From Ahniella affigens (lineage in GTDB: Bacteria > Pseudomonadota > Gammaproteobacteria > Xanthomonadales > Ahniellaceae): DNA of 64,000 nt. The notes under the pieces were generated by a model that saw nothing but the letters and a program-made list of their open reading frames with translations, made no database searches and was not told the origin of the DNA. Of this stretch, positions 36,147-45,862 are shown in pieces. The stretch spans positions 5,859,001-5,923,000 of the forward strand of contig NZ_CP027860.1 of assembly GCF_003015185.1 (NCBI RefSeq), in the 5' to 3' direction. A program made the translations under genes and the position numbers. Position 1 is the first letter of the stretch; each line of letters begins with the position of its first letter.

Positions 36147-36692
36147 TCAACGTTGGCGGGGACCTTGGTCGGTCGCCGGGCATCCGGCGTAGAGGCGATC
36201 GGGTGCCGTGTTGCCTGACAGCCGTGAGCCCATGGCCAGAATCGCACCATCCGCCAGCGTCGCACCTGGAGCGAGTTGTGCCATGGCGCCCACCCACGCA
36301 TGCGCGCCAACCACAATGGGCTCGGTCCTGAGCGCAAAATCTTCGCGCCGCCAGTCATGGTTGCCGGTACAAAAGTACGCGCCCTGCGACACGCAGGCAT
36401 GCGCGCCAATTTCGACCCGCGCCAGGTTGTCGATCCAAACGGCTTCGCCGATCCAAGCATGGTCTCCGATCTGCAGTCGCCATGGGAATTTCACCCGAAC
36501 GCGTGGTTTGATCACGACGCCCTGGCCAATCTCGGCACCGAACCAGCGCAGCAAAAGACGGCGCCAGCCAGAGCCCGGCAAGTCGGACGCAAACAACCAA
36601 CCCTGGACCACCAGCCACAGCGCCTCGACCAACGCGGATCGTCCACGCACAAATTGCCGGTTATCGAAGCGGTCGAGTCGCTGACGGGTCAT
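36147..36692 (-). CDS. WcaF-like left-handed beta-helix acetyltransferase
   Basis: The start MTRQRLDRFDNRQFVRGRS at 36692 overlaps the upstream GT2 stop by ATGA. The 181-residue protein has the hexapeptide-repeat pattern of the LbH superfamily (IGQGVVIKPRVRVKFPWRLQIGDHAWIGEAVWID, then IGAHACVSQGAYFCTGNHDW) with the TGNHDW signature of the WcaF/colanic acid acetyltransferase subgroup. It probably O-acetylates a sugar of the repeat using acetyl-CoA. It is the last gene of the main minus-strand run. Confidence 0.88.
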   Translation of the reverse strand: MTRQRLDRFDNRQFVRGRSALVEALWLVVQGWLFASDLPGSGWRRLLLRWFGAEIGQGVVIKPRVRVKFPWRLQIGDHAWIGEAVWIDNLARVEIGAHACVSQGAYFCTGNHDWRREDFALRTEPIVVGAHAWVGAMAQLAPGATLADGAILAMGSRLSGNTAPDRLYAGCPATDQGPRQR

Positions 36693-37486
36693 GGGGGTGG
36701 CTCCGGTTTGCGCCCGTCCGGTTTGCACCGAAACCGGCGGTCGATCAAGGTCAGGCTCAGCATCAACTCCACGAGCGCGCGACTCAGTGCATAGTGCCAA
36801 CCGCGCCAGCCGTCCCGCAATAAACCTTTGCCAATCAGGATATAGGCCGGCGCGAGCCAGGGCATGACGAACAGGTGACGCCGCAAGCGATCAGCGCGAT
36901 CCAGCATTTGCGGATCCGCTGCCAGGAGTTTGTCGGCTTCCAGTTGCACGTAGCGGATCTGTGCCCAGAGCCAACGCGTCAGCGGCTTGCGGTCGTCGTG
37001 TTCGGCCCGTTCGCGCAGCAATGGGGCATGACCCTCGTAGTGCAGCACTTGCGTGTGACCGTCTTGCACATAGCGCGCCTGGCTCCGACGAAACAGCATG
37101 GCACGCGGTGGCAGCAACGTTGCACTGAGTGGCGCGCCATGCACAAAGAAGCGAAAGCCGATTTGAAACACTGACGCAGCATGCGGGTCGAGGGTCGCGA
37201 TTTCGGCGAGCAACGGCTCCGGTAGAACGTAGTCAGCGTCGAGGCTCAGCACCCAGTCCGTTTCCGAGCGCGACAAGGCGTGTTGCCATTGCGCGGCATG
37301 CTGATCGAAGGGGCGCTCGAACCATTGCACATTGCCAAATTCCCGTGCGATCGCCCGGGAGGCATCCGTGCTGCCGCTGTCTACGATCACGACACGCGGA
37401 AAGGCGCGCAGCGCCGAGAGTGTGCGTGGCAGGTTGTCCTGTTCGTTGAAGCACAACAGCACTGGGGTGATCGACGCCAGCTCCAT
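36689..37486 (-). CDS. glycosyltransferase family 2 (WaaE/KdtX-like)
   Basis: The 265-residue GT-A protein begins TPVLLCFNEQDNLPRTLSALRAFPRVVIVDSGSTDAS, with a later LSLDADYVLPE (DXD motif) and DGHTQVLHYEG. The C-terminus has two hydrophobic helices. It resembles LPS-core beta-glucosyltransferases of the WaaE/KdtX type. The ATG at 37486 shares one base with the upstream stop codon (TGATG). It probably adds one sugar to the lipid-linked glycan. Confidence 0.85.
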   Translation of the reverse strand: MELASITPVLLCFNEQDNLPRTLSALRAFPRVVIVDSGSTDASRAIAREFGNVQWFERPFDQHAAQWQHALSRSETDWVLSLDADYVLPEPLLAEIATLDPHAASVFQIGFRFFVHGAPLSATLLPPRAMLFRRSQARYVQDGHTQVLHYEGHAPLLRERAEHDDRKPLTRWLWAQIRYVQLEADKLLAADPQMLDRADRLRRHLFVMPWLAPAYILIGKGLLRDGWRGWHYALSRALVELMLSLTLIDRRFRCKPDGRKPEPPP

Positions 37487-38607
37487 CAGACCCGGCTCCA
37501 GTTCGATAACGCCTCTAACCAGCGCGTCGCCACGGCAGGGACCGAAAATGCTGCCGACGTCGCGTGCAACGCCGCCCCGGCCGACCCGGCCGCGGCGAGC
37601 GCGCGTTCGGTGGCGTCGGCGAGTGCCAGTGCGGGATTCTCTGCGCGATGATCAAACATGTCGCCATTGTGCCCCGGCTTTAGATAATCGCGAAAGCAGG
37701 GCAGGGCCGAGGTGACCGGAACGGCACCGCACGCCATCGCCTCCAACGGCGCGAGGCCAAACGTCTCACCCTGCTCGGCGAGTGACGGATACAGAAATAC
37801 CGCGTGCTCGCGATAAATCGCGGCGAGTCTCGCCGCATCAAATTCGGGCTCCGACCACTGCACGGGTAGCCCCAGTGCACGGGTACGCAACGCTTCACGA
37901 AACGCCGGACCGGCACCGCCCTGGGCCGTTTGCCAAGGACCGATGATGCGGAGCCGGCGGGATGGCCGACGGGCATGCAGGATCCGAAACGCGTCGATCA
38001 GGAGCAGGAGTCCCTTCTCAGGATGCAGGCGTCCGGCGAACAGCAGCGCGTCAGCATCGCGCGGTGTCGCGGCATCCGTATGAAACACCGATGTATCAAT
38101 CGCGTAAGGCAACACGGTGGTGCACGTCGCCAGTGCTGGTGCCTGCAACGCCACTTGCTCGGCCACCGATTGTGATGCAGCCGCAATGCCATCCACCCGC
38201 GGATACCAGCGCAGCTGGCCCTTGGGCTGTCGTCCCAAAGCGATGATCAAGCGGCCGGTCTCAGGGCGTTTGGCAATGACGCGCGGCAGCGCGATGTCGT
38301 TGCTGATCAGTACATCCGCTGGTGCCAGGCGCGGTGCCAAGTGTCTTGCATCGCGCCAACTGCGCGCCATGTTCCAAAGCGCCGACGTGGCTTGCGCATA
38401 GCCGCCTGCTCGATGCCAATGCACGTGGTCCGAAAACTCGGAGTCGCGTTGACTGGCATCGGCCCGGGCATAGACATGAACGTCATGACCGGCGCTCGCG
38501 AAGGCCGGCGCCATCTGCGCCCAAAAGCGATGGACGGCGCCGCCTTTGATTGCCGGCACCGGCAGAATCGGCCCTGTGCAAATACTGATCTTCAAGTTGG
38601 CTGCCAC
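37486..38607 (-). CDS. glycosyltransferase family 4
   Basis: This protein of about 373 residues has the GT4 core. It has LKISICTGPILPVPAIKGGAVHRFW at the N-terminus, LLFAGRLHPEKGLLLLIDAF at the start of the donor half, and SLAEQGETFGLAPLEAMACGAVPV, the EX7E motif that binds the nucleotide sugar. The start is uncertain: GTG at 38607, or a TTG at 38595 that overlaps the upstream stop (TTGA). It is fully embedded in the overlapping gene chain. Confidence 0.85.
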   Translation of the reverse strand: MAANLKISICTGPILPVPAIKGGAVHRFWAQMAPAFASAGHDVHVYARADASQRDSEFSDHVHWHRAGGYAQATSALWNMARSWRDARHLAPRLAPADVLISNDIALPRVIAKRPETGRLIIALGRQPKGQLRWYPRVDGIAAASQSVAEQVALQAPALATCTTVLPYAIDTSVFHTDAATPRDADALLFAGRLHPEKGLLLLIDAFRILHARRPSRRLRIIGPWQTAQGGAGPAFREALRTRALGLPVQWSEPEFDAARLAAIYREHAVFLYPSLAEQGETFGLAPLEAMACGAVPVTSALPCFRDYLKPGHNGDMFDHRAENPALALADATERALAAAGSAGAALHATSAAFSVPAVATRWLEALSNWSRV

Positions 38608-39746
38608 ACACAGGCCGGGCGCGCGTGCGCGCCGAGCACATACTGATAGGTCTGCTGCCACTGCGCGGCAATCGCTTCGCGCGAAAACTCGCGTTTCGCG
38701 TAGACGTGGGCGCGCGCTCCCATTTGCAAACGCTGGTCGAGTTCGCTGGCCAAGACCGTTGCGACCCCAGCCGAAATGCCTGCCTGCGTCGCATCGACCA
38801 CCCAACCAATGCCCTCTTGTGCGAGTACGGCCCAAGGCGTCGCGTGGGTGGTGAGCACCGGGCGTCCGGTCCAGAGTGCCTCGGTCACCACGTTGCCGAA
38901 GTTCTCCGACCGCGATGGCAGCACGATGACTGCGGCATCCGCCAGGGCTGCGGCCTTTGCGTCGCCGTCCAGCGGGCCCAGCCAGTGCACACTCGCGTCC
39001 TCAGCGGTCGCTCGACGTAGTTCGTGGTATTCCGACTCAAAACCCAAGCCACAAGGCCCGGCGATATGCAATTGCCAGTCCCTGCGTTGCCCACGGAGTT
39101 GCTGCCACGCATGGAGCAGCCAGTCGAGACCCTTCTTCTGATCAAGCCGGCCCAGAAACAACATTGTGGGTGGCGCGATCGGATCGGTCTGCGCCTTTGC
39201 GACGTTCGCGACAATGTTCGGCAAGATCGCGATCTCGGCAGCCGGCACAAACGCCCGGATCGCGGCTGCTTCCAATTCGGCAGTGGCATGAAACAAGCGC
39301 GTGGCGGCGAGATTGCGCGCCTCAAAGGCGGCATGCGCCAAACGTTTGCGCCAGACGCTGCGCTGCCGGGAATAGGGCTCCAGCATGCCACGCGGCGAAC
39401 TGATCAACGGGCGGTTGAACGCTTCGGCCGCCATGCGCGCAAAGCGATTCACCTGCATCCAGAGGCCATGATTGTGGATCAGGTCATGGCTCGCTGCGAG
39501 CTCGCGTGCACGGCGCGCAAACGCCGGCGACCAGCCGCGCGTGAAGCGGGCCAGCGCATTCGCTTCGAGCAATTCGAGCGCCGCCTTTTCTGGCCTCAAA
39601 ACACGGCCATGGCGTTGATAGTCAAGCGTCAGCACGGTCACGCTCATGCCGGCCATGGTCTGCGCATCGGCCAGCATGCTGACCGAACGCGCCGGGCCAC
39701 CGGTTTCAACATTCAACGAGGGCACAACGTGCAGGACCTTGATCAC
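38592..39746 (-). CDS. glycosyltransferase family 4
   Basis: The 384-residue enzyme begins with GTG at 39746 (GTGA overlap with the upstream stop) and MIKVLHVVPSLNVETGGPARSVSMLADA. It has LFLGRLDQKKGLDWLLHAW and VLPSRSENFGNVVTEALWTGRPVLTT, which contains the EX7E site. An IHNHGLW motif after the first half is common in this group. It transfers a sugar in the cytoplasm during repeat-unit assembly; the donor is not predictable. Confidence 0.87.
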   Translation of the reverse strand: MIKVLHVVPSLNVETGGPARSVSMLADAQTMAGMSVTVLTLDYQRHGRVLRPEKAALELLEANALARFTRGWSPAFARRARELAASHDLIHNHGLWMQVNRFARMAAEAFNRPLISSPRGMLEPYSRQRSVWRKRLAHAAFEARNLAATRLFHATAELEAAAIRAFVPAAEIAILPNIVANVAKAQTDPIAPPTMLFLGRLDQKKGLDWLLHAWQQLRGQRRDWQLHIAGPCGLGFESEYHELRRATAEDASVHWLGPLDGDAKAAALADAAVIVLPSRSENFGNVVTEALWTGRPVLTTHATPWAVLAQEGIGWVVDATQAGISAGVATVLASELDQRLQMGARAHVYAKREFSREAIAAQWQQTYQYVLGAHARPACVWQPT

Positions 39747-40918
39747 AAGGGTTTGCCGGCGATCAGCGACAACGCTTGTCGAAGGCCCGACGTTGCCATC
39801 GCATAACTGAAGTTCTGCGCATGTGCCATCACCACTGGCCGCATCGCCTGCAATAGCGCACGCGAGCGGCAGGCTTCCTGCAGTCCCGCTTTCAGCGCCG
39901 AAGTATCGCCCGCCTTAAACACCCAGCCCGTCTGGCCACTCAGGATCAGATCCGGATGCCCGCCAACATGCGAGCTGAGCAAGGCCGGTACGCCAAACAC
40001 CTGCGCTTCATTGACAACCAGACCCCAGGTTTCGTGGACAAAACTCGGCAGCACCAGCAGATCGAGCATGGCGTAAATCTGCGGTATCTCGGTCTGATTG
40101 CAAAATGGCAGGCGCCGACAGCGGGAATCGGTTGCACAGGCGGCATCAACGGCGGCCTGCAACGGGCCGCTGCCAACGAGCACGAGCCGGAGGTTTGGGT
40201 CCTCCAACTGGCGAAACGCATCAATCAGGGCCAAAGGCTGTTTCTTGTCTTCGAGCTTGCCGACAAAGCCAATCAACAGGGCATCCTCGGCGATCGACAA
40301 TCGTTGACGCAGCGCCTGTGCGGCTGCCTGCGCGTCTGGCAGTGCGGCGCGAAATCGTGCCTGATCAATGGCATGAGGCGCCCGAAAGATTCGACCGTCG
40401 TCCACGCCTTGCCTAAGCAGCCAGTCACGATTGGCCTGGCCCACGGCCAGATGGCCTGCCGCCCGTTTCAGAATGCGCTGACGCAGCCAAGCCTTGAGGC
40501 CACGATTGACCGACGCCGCCGCCAGGGCATGGGAATCGCCGCGCAACAGCAAAGGCCAGGGGCAACGCAGACCCAGTTCCAGCAAACTCCACTGGCTGTA
40601 ACCAAAAGCAAGCACGGCGTCTGGCGAGAAGGCACGCAGCGCGGCCATCAGTCCCGGGTTGACCAGGCCGAGCAGATGATCGGTGCCCGGCCGGGGGCTG
40701 ATGTTTGGCACCAGCATTGAGTCGTAGCCGGATAGCAGATCGATGTCCCAGCGGAGCGTTTGCTGAAAGCCTGGGTCGAACGTCTCGGTGATGCCGAAGT
40801 CCCAGAGGTGGAATACTTTGATGCAGAGCCAGTCTTCCTGTGCGAGCGCGCGGAACCAGGGTGCGTAATATTGAATCGGGTGGCTGACCACAATCGCCAG
40901 CCGGACTGGCGCGATCAA
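39743..40918 (-). CDS. glycosyltransferase family 4
   Basis: This 391-residue protein starts at a TTG (40918, TTGA overlap) with VRLAIVVSHPIQYYAPWFRALAQ, typical of a GT4 subgroup with an HPIQYYAP motif. The donor half has IGFVGKLEDKKQPLALIDAF and LPSFVHETWGLVVNEAQVFGVPALLS with the E-rich site. It overlaps the Wzy-like gene upstream and the next GT downstream, so stoichiometric translation is likely. Confidence 0.86.
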   Translation of the reverse strand: MIAPVRLAIVVSHPIQYYAPWFRALAQEDWLCIKVFHLWDFGITETFDPGFQQTLRWDIDLLSGYDSMLVPNISPRPGTDHLLGLVNPGLMAALRAFSPDAVLAFGYSQWSLLELGLRCPWPLLLRGDSHALAAASVNRGLKAWLRQRILKRAAGHLAVGQANRDWLLRQGVDDGRIFRAPHAIDQARFRAALPDAQAAAQALRQRLSIAEDALLIGFVGKLEDKKQPLALIDAFRQLEDPNLRLVLVGSGPLQAAVDAACATDSRCRRLPFCNQTEIPQIYAMLDLLVLPSFVHETWGLVVNEAQVFGVPALLSSHVGGHPDLILSGQTGWVFKAGDTSALKAGLQEACRSRALLQAMRPVVMAHAQNFSYAMATSGLRQALSLIAGKPL

Positions 40919-42387
40919 AACTCGATTCCTTCCATGTTCTTGCTGACTGCTCGACGCTCCATCAGCGGCACGAGGAACGCCAAGCCAACGGTACCTTGGA
41001 ACCAGGTGGTCAGAAACACGCCCATCGTCGCTTCCGTATTGATGGCAATGCCGACGAAGAAGAAGCCATAGAGCACACGCAGCGACTGCAGCGGCAGGCT
41101 TTTGCCGAGTCGCTCGATGAAGGCCATCAGTCCACCAAGCAGGAAGCCGAGACCAATCACGCCATAGAATCCAAAATTCGCATAAGACTCATTCATCAAG
41201 CCCCAACCGATCGTGGTCACTTCGGTGCCTTCGCGATCCTGCAAACCATAGTGCACGTTCAAAATCGTGGTGCCTTCATGCGAGGACGGTTTGTCCGGCA
41301 CGATCATTCGGGGCACCAACAGCAACGGGACCGGGGCATACGATGCACCGTAGAGAAACGGCACATCACGGCCGGCCATGAACGTAGTGCGCAGCGTCAT
41401 CTGGATCAGGCTTGCGCGTTCGACGACCGAGCGCGCTGATTGAAAGTTGAAGCGATCCTCGCCTAACGCCATGCGTTCCATACCGAAAGCAAACCATCGT
41501 GCGTAAAGCGCTGGAAAATCGCTGATGGGGATGATGTATTCGCCGATGTAGTTCCATTGGTAATCACGCATCTGTTCCTTGCCCAGATGCAGCACCGCAA
41601 GGATCGGCATCGTGATTGCCAAGAGCAGCCACGGGATGCGACCGGAACTGAGCGTCAAACCGAAAATGGTCACGCCAATCATGATGATCGCAGTGACCAA
41701 CAGCAGGCTTGACGAAGTGACCACGCAATAGACCAGCAGCAGCCCATAATAGGTGAACTTGCGCAGACTGTCCGACTCGCCCTTGCCGATTCGGAAGGCA
41801 AGCAGCAGCGTGCTGAGCAACATCGCCGAACCAGCAACTGCGCGGGTGATGGGCAGCAATTCGGCAATGAAATTGAGTGCGCCGATCCGATACAGAATCT
41901 CGTACAACACCGCCACAAACATGATGCCGTAGTAATAGCCTGAACGGACCCCAGCGCGCACCACCCAGATGTTCTTGGGTACCATGACCGGGCGGCGCCA
42001 GAACAGGAGCCAGGCTGCGAATGCGGCGAGAAGATGCGCACAGACAACGCTCGCGGCAAATAGGCGATCCGCGGGCGGATAAATCAAAACCAGGGGGTGC
42101 GCATCGAGCAAGGGCATCGCCCCAGTCCAAAGAAAGCAGATCGCGTACAAGGGGAGCAGGGGGACAGCATATTTCTTGACCCGGATCGCCCAGAACACCG
42201 AAGGCAAGACCGCGACGAGCACAATGAGGCCGAAACCCAGGTAATTGCTCGGATCGTCCTGGCTTGGCCGGGACACGGCCCAGACCAGAATCAGTGCGAC
42301 CCCCAAGGCCAGGCTTCGGACATGACGGATGCTGAGTAAGGGTTGGACCTTTGGGTTGGCCGGCACCGCGTCAACGCGTTCAGACAT
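40915..42387 (-). CDS. Wzy-like O-antigen/EPS polymerase
   Basis: This is a 490-residue inner-membrane protein with roughly 10-12 hydrophobic segments. The ATG start MSERVDAVPANPK at 42387 overlaps the upstream GT stop by 8 bases. A large periplasmic-type loop lies in the last third, with PRMIVPDKPSSHEGTTILN and GWGLMNESYANFGFYGVIGLGFLLGG, which match the oligosaccharide repeat-unit polymerase pattern (E.yaNFG..G). Such enzymes join undecaprenyl-linked repeats at the periplasmic face. It is odd to find it with an ABC exporter (Wzm/Wzt) in the same locus. Confidence 0.8.
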   Translation of the reverse strand: MSERVDAVPANPKVQPLLSIRHVRSLALGVALILVWAVSRPSQDDPSNYLGFGLIVLVAVLPSVFWAIRVKKYAVPLLPLYAICFLWTGAMPLLDAHPLVLIYPPADRLFAASVVCAHLLAAFAAWLLFWRRPVMVPKNIWVVRAGVRSGYYYGIMFVAVLYEILYRIGALNFIAELLPITRAVAGSAMLLSTLLLAFRIGKGESDSLRKFTYYGLLLVYCVVTSSSLLLVTAIIMIGVTIFGLTLSSGRIPWLLLAITMPILAVLHLGKEQMRDYQWNYIGEYIIPISDFPALYARWFAFGMERMALGEDRFNFQSARSVVERASLIQMTLRTTFMAGRDVPFLYGASYAPVPLLLVPRMIVPDKPSSHEGTTILNVHYGLQDREGTEVTTIGWGLMNESYANFGFYGVIGLGFLLGGLMAFIERLGKSLPLQSLRVLYGFFFVGIAINTEATMGVFLTTWFQGTVGLAFLVPLMERRAVSKNMEGIEF

Positions 42388-43420
42388 GTTTGCTCGCCTC
42401 AATCAATTGCCGGTACAGATGTTCATACTGATCGACCACGGTCGCCAGTGCAAAGCGGTCTTCGAAGCGTTGTCGACAGGCGTGCCGGTCGATCGTTGGC
42501 AGCGCACGAATGGCATCGACCAGTGCCGCTTCGCCTTCGACGAGAAAGCCCTGCACGCCCGAATCGATGATCTCAGGCAGCGCGCCGCGCGGTGAGGCAA
42601 TGACGGGTGTGGCACAGGCCAATGCCTCAGCAAATACGATGCCAAAGGGTTCTTCCCACTGGATCGGCACGATCATCGCCTTCGCTCGGCCGAGCAGGGT
42701 ATTCTTCTGTTGATCATCGACCGGGCCGATCCAGCGGATCTGTCGATCATCCAGAGCGGGTGCGATCTCTCGCTCAAAGTAGTCGCGCTCAGGTCCGGAA
42801 TCAGCGCGGTTGCCAGCGAGGATCAAGGTCTCGCCTGCCGCTTTGGCCGCAGCAATCGCCAGATGAGCGCCCTTGATGCGATCGAGTCGACTCAGGAATA
42901 CCAAAGGCGCATCGGCGGCCACCCGGTATTGCGGGTCATAGCGACTGCCATCGACCATGTTTGGAATCGCATGCCAGCGGCGTTGATCGGGTACTCCAGA
43001 CATCAGCTTGGACGAGCAGGCGCTAAAGCTCAGACGTGCCCCAGCCAGGCGCGCCGCTAAGCTGACATTACGCAGCGAGATTTCTCGTTGATAGCTCATC
43101 AGCAAGGGCAGTCGTGCCTCGGTCAACAAAGGCAGCAACCAGATCAGGCGCGAAAAGCTGTGCACCAATTCCGGCCGGAACGATTTGACCACCCGATGCA
43201 ACTGCCTTGGGAAACGCCAGTCAAACCGCCCCCGCATCTCGACATCGGGCCATGCATAGCGCTGACAGCCCGGTTCGCTCGATTCGGGATGCGCAAGCAG
43301 GGCCAAATCGTGGCCACGGCGATGCAACTCCTGGATCAGCAGGGAAATAACCCGTTCAATGCCACCATAGAGTTTGGGTGGCACTGGGATCATCGGGTCA
43401 GCACTGAGCAGAATACGCAT
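42380..43420 (-). CDS. glycosyltransferase family 4
   Basis: I use the start MRILLSADPMIPVPPKLYGGIERVISLL at 43420. The 346-residue enzyme has the PPKLYGGIERV motif of GT4 enzymes, PLVFLSRLDRIKGAHLAIAAA in the donor half, and PIQWEEPFGIVFAEALACATPVIAS, with the EX7E pair. It lies 4 bases after the stop of the upstream gene. It probably adds a hexose to the growing chain; the substrate is unknown. Confidence 0.88.
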   Translation of the reverse strand: MRILLSADPMIPVPPKLYGGIERVISLLIQELHRRGHDLALLAHPESSEPGCQRYAWPDVEMRGRFDWRFPRQLHRVVKSFRPELVHSFSRLIWLLPLLTEARLPLLMSYQREISLRNVSLAARLAGARLSFSACSSKLMSGVPDQRRWHAIPNMVDGSRYDPQYRVAADAPLVFLSRLDRIKGAHLAIAAAKAAGETLILAGNRADSGPERDYFEREIAPALDDRQIRWIGPVDDQQKNTLLGRAKAMIVPIQWEEPFGIVFAEALACATPVIASPRGALPEIIDSGVQGFLVEGEAALVDAIRALPTIDRHACRQRFEDRFALATVVDQYEHLYRQLIEASKHV

Positions 43421-43424
43421 ATGG

Positions 43425-44624
43425 TCAAGGGCTCGGCAAGGCAGCCGCGAGTGCTGCCAAATACGGTTGGCTGTGGGTGGCCCAATTGAAGCGCGTGCGC
43501 GCCAGTTCATAGGCCGCCGCAGCCTGTGCGGTTGCGGGCTGATCCAGCCACTGCGCCAGCGCGTCGGCAGCAGCCTTCGGTGCATTCAAGTCAATCATGA
43601 CTGCGGCAGGTAAGAGCTCGGGCAAGATGGCCGAATGCGCAGGGGTTTGACTCAGAATCACCGGCACGCCCGCCGCCAGGTACTCAAACAGCTTGTTGGT
43701 CAGGCAATGCTGGCGATTCCGTTCGGGGGCGACTTCGATTGCGAGTCCAGCGCGGAACCCACGAGAGTGTTCGAGCAATTGCGCGGGCGGCGAGAGCGCC
43801 GAGAATTGCAGGTTTGACTCCGGCAGGCCGGCAGCACGCGCCTCGCGTTTCAAGACTTGATCGAAGCCGGGCGCCAGCATGCCGCGCAGCAACACCTTGG
43901 GCGCATTGGGCAGCAGGCCGAGCACGCGAATCAAAGCTTCGAGCCCGCGCTCCGGGCCGATGGTCTGCGATTGCCAGATCAGGGTCTGATTGTTCGTAGC
44001 GCTTGGCTCCGGCACTGGATCAAAGACATTCAGCACACAGCGCACCGGCTTGCCGTAGCGCGCCGATAGATCAGCGGCCATCAAAGGCGATGCGGCAGTG
44101 ATCAGATCAGCATGCGCGAGCGTCGCCGCAATCAAGGCTTGCCGACGCACACGCTCGGCTTGTTGATCCGAGCGATCGGGCAGCATGTCGACGTGATCGT
44201 CTTCGAGATCCACGTGCACGACCCGCGCTGCGAAGCGCTGGCGCAACAATCGAAGACCGGCAGCATAGGCGGGCAAATTGCTGAGCAGCAACAGATCGAA
44301 CGGACTGCCACTTGCCGCCGCCACCAGCGGTTCGGCAAGGACGGCTTCCGAGGCAGCCAGAACGGTCGGTTGCTGGATGCCCATTTGCACGAGTCTCCGC
44401 GCAAGGGTCTGGCGAATCCGACTGCCAAGAGCTCTGGACGGCCGGCGCGCTTGAAAGGACCAGGCGTGGGTGCTCGCCAAGGCTTGATCATTGGCGAGCA
44501 ACGACGGCAGCACCGCCAGGCTCATTACCTGCACCGAATGCCCAGCTCGACTCAGCGCATCGGCAAACTTCACCGCGCGTGGGCAACTGAGCAGGTGTCC
44601 GGAAATCAGAATCAGCACCTTCAT
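43425..44624 (-). CDS. glycosyltransferase family 4-like
   Basis: The start MKVLILISGHLLSCPRAVKFADALSRAGHSV at 44624 overlaps the upstream stop by ATGA. The 399-residue protein has a GT-B layout, with HVDLEDDHVDMLPD after the first half and a C-terminal region with NRQHCLTNKLFEYLAAGVPVILSQTPAH. That last motif is the NKLFEY.A.G.P pattern of GT4 donor domains. The EX7E pair is not clear, so this may be a divergent enzyme. Confidence 0.8.
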   Translation of the reverse strand: MKVLILISGHLLSCPRAVKFADALSRAGHSVQVMSLAVLPSLLANDQALASTHAWSFQARRPSRALGSRIRQTLARRLVQMGIQQPTVLAASEAVLAEPLVAAASGSPFDLLLLSNLPAYAAGLRLLRQRFAARVVHVDLEDDHVDMLPDRSDQQAERVRRQALIAATLAHADLITAASPLMAADLSARYGKPVRCVLNVFDPVPEPSATNNQTLIWQSQTIGPERGLEALIRVLGLLPNAPKVLLRGMLAPGFDQVLKREARAAGLPESNLQFSALSPPAQLLEHSRGFRAGLAIEVAPERNRQHCLTNKLFEYLAAGVPVILSQTPAHSAILPELLPAAVMIDLNAPKAAADALAQWLDQPATAQAAAAYELARTRFNWATHSQPYLAALAAALPSP

Positions 44625-45862
44625 GCCAGCGCTTCGGTCTCTCGAATGAGATTGACCACCGCGCGGCCGTGATCGGCCCACTGCCAGCCTTGGGCTGCCG
44701 CACGGGCGGCTTCTCGCATCTGCGACCAGCGCCCGCGTGCCTCACTCAGCTGTTGTAAGCCGCTCTTTATCTGCGCCGAAGAGCCCGCGCTCACGATAGC
44801 GCCGGATTCGCCGGTTTGGACCAGATCCGCGGCACCCACGGCATCCGACACCAGCACCGGCGTGCCCTGTGCGAGCGCCTCGGTCACGACCATGCCAAAC
44901 GCTTCGCTCAAAGACGGCAGCACCAGCGCATGGGCGTGTGCCAACGCTTGCTGCAAAGCATCGAACGATACCGGTCCATGGAGTGTTGCCACGCGCGCTG
45001 CACGCTCGCGCCAGGACTCAGACAAGGCCCAGCTGCCGTAGACATCGAGCTGCACCTGGCCGGCTGGAAACTGCTCCAAGGCCTGAATCAAGTAGTGCGC
45101 CCCCTTGCGAATACCGAACGTGCCGGCAAACACCAGTCGGATGGGCCCGGACCCTGGATCGGTGCCGATGATGCGCTCGGCCACCGGCGGCGCGCCCAGA
45201 TTGATCACGCGGAAATTCGACACGTCCACGCCTTCGGCCCGATAACTATCGACCACATGTTGCGAATAGACGAGCACACGATCGGCCAGCTGGAGTTCGG
45301 CCCGTCGACGGGCGCTGCGTTCGGCCTGCAGCCGGTCCGTGTGTTCCTGCAAAGGCGTGAGCAAATCCGGAAACGCTTGTAACTCGCGGGCCAGAAGATC
45401 GTGATACCAGTCGTGTGCCGCGCTCGGAATTTCGTAGACGGTGCGAAGGCCCATGGCTTTGGCGCGTTCGAACAAAGCCTGACAACCATACTCGTATCCA
45501 AACGCCAGATCATCCGCACGCAATTGTCGCGCCGCGTAGCGATCAAACGCGCGGGTGCCTTGATCCCAGAGCCAGTCAGTCAACTTGCCACTGCGATCAA
45601 GTCGGCCGCAGAGCAGCCGCGCCCATTCATAGCGGCTATATCGGGCCAAGCGCTGGCGCGGAATGTCATCGAACAGCTTGCGTTTCAGCAAATCATGCAG
45701 GGCCGGCATCCAACCGCTGTGCGCCAGCAGGCGCATCAGTCGATCATCGCTGCGCGTGGCGAGGCCGATCACGGCCAATCTGAGCAAACCGGCCTGGTCG
45801 ATTGCCTGCGCGGTGTAGCGCAGAAACGGCGGGGCGGCGGTATGGCTGATCAGCACGCTCAT
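44621..45862 (-). CDS. glycosyltransferase family 4
   Basis: The start MSVLISHTAAPPFLRYTAQAI at 45862 overlaps the upstream GT2 stop by ATGA. The protein is 413 residues. The middle region has VYEIPSAAHDWYHDLLARE, seen in GT4 enzymes that act on O-antigens. The donor half has RLVFAGTFGIRKGAHYLIQAL and LPSLSEAFGMVVTEALAQGTPVLVS with the EX7E site. It is part of the continuous overlapping chain. Confidence 0.87.
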   Translation of the reverse strand: MSVLISHTAAPPFLRYTAQAIDQAGLLRLAVIGLATRSDDRLMRLLAHSGWMPALHDLLKRKLFDDIPRQRLARYSRYEWARLLCGRLDRSGKLTDWLWDQGTRAFDRYAARQLRADDLAFGYEYGCQALFERAKAMGLRTVYEIPSAAHDWYHDLLARELQAFPDLLTPLQEHTDRLQAERSARRRAELQLADRVLVYSQHVVDSYRAEGVDVSNFRVINLGAPPVAERIIGTDPGSGPIRLVFAGTFGIRKGAHYLIQALEQFPAGQVQLDVYGSWALSESWRERAARVATLHGPVSFDALQQALAHAHALVLPSLSEAFGMVVTEALAQGTPVLVSDAVGAADLVQTGESGAIVSAGSSAQIKSGLQQLSEARGRWSQMREAARAAAQGWQWADHGRAVVNLIRETEALA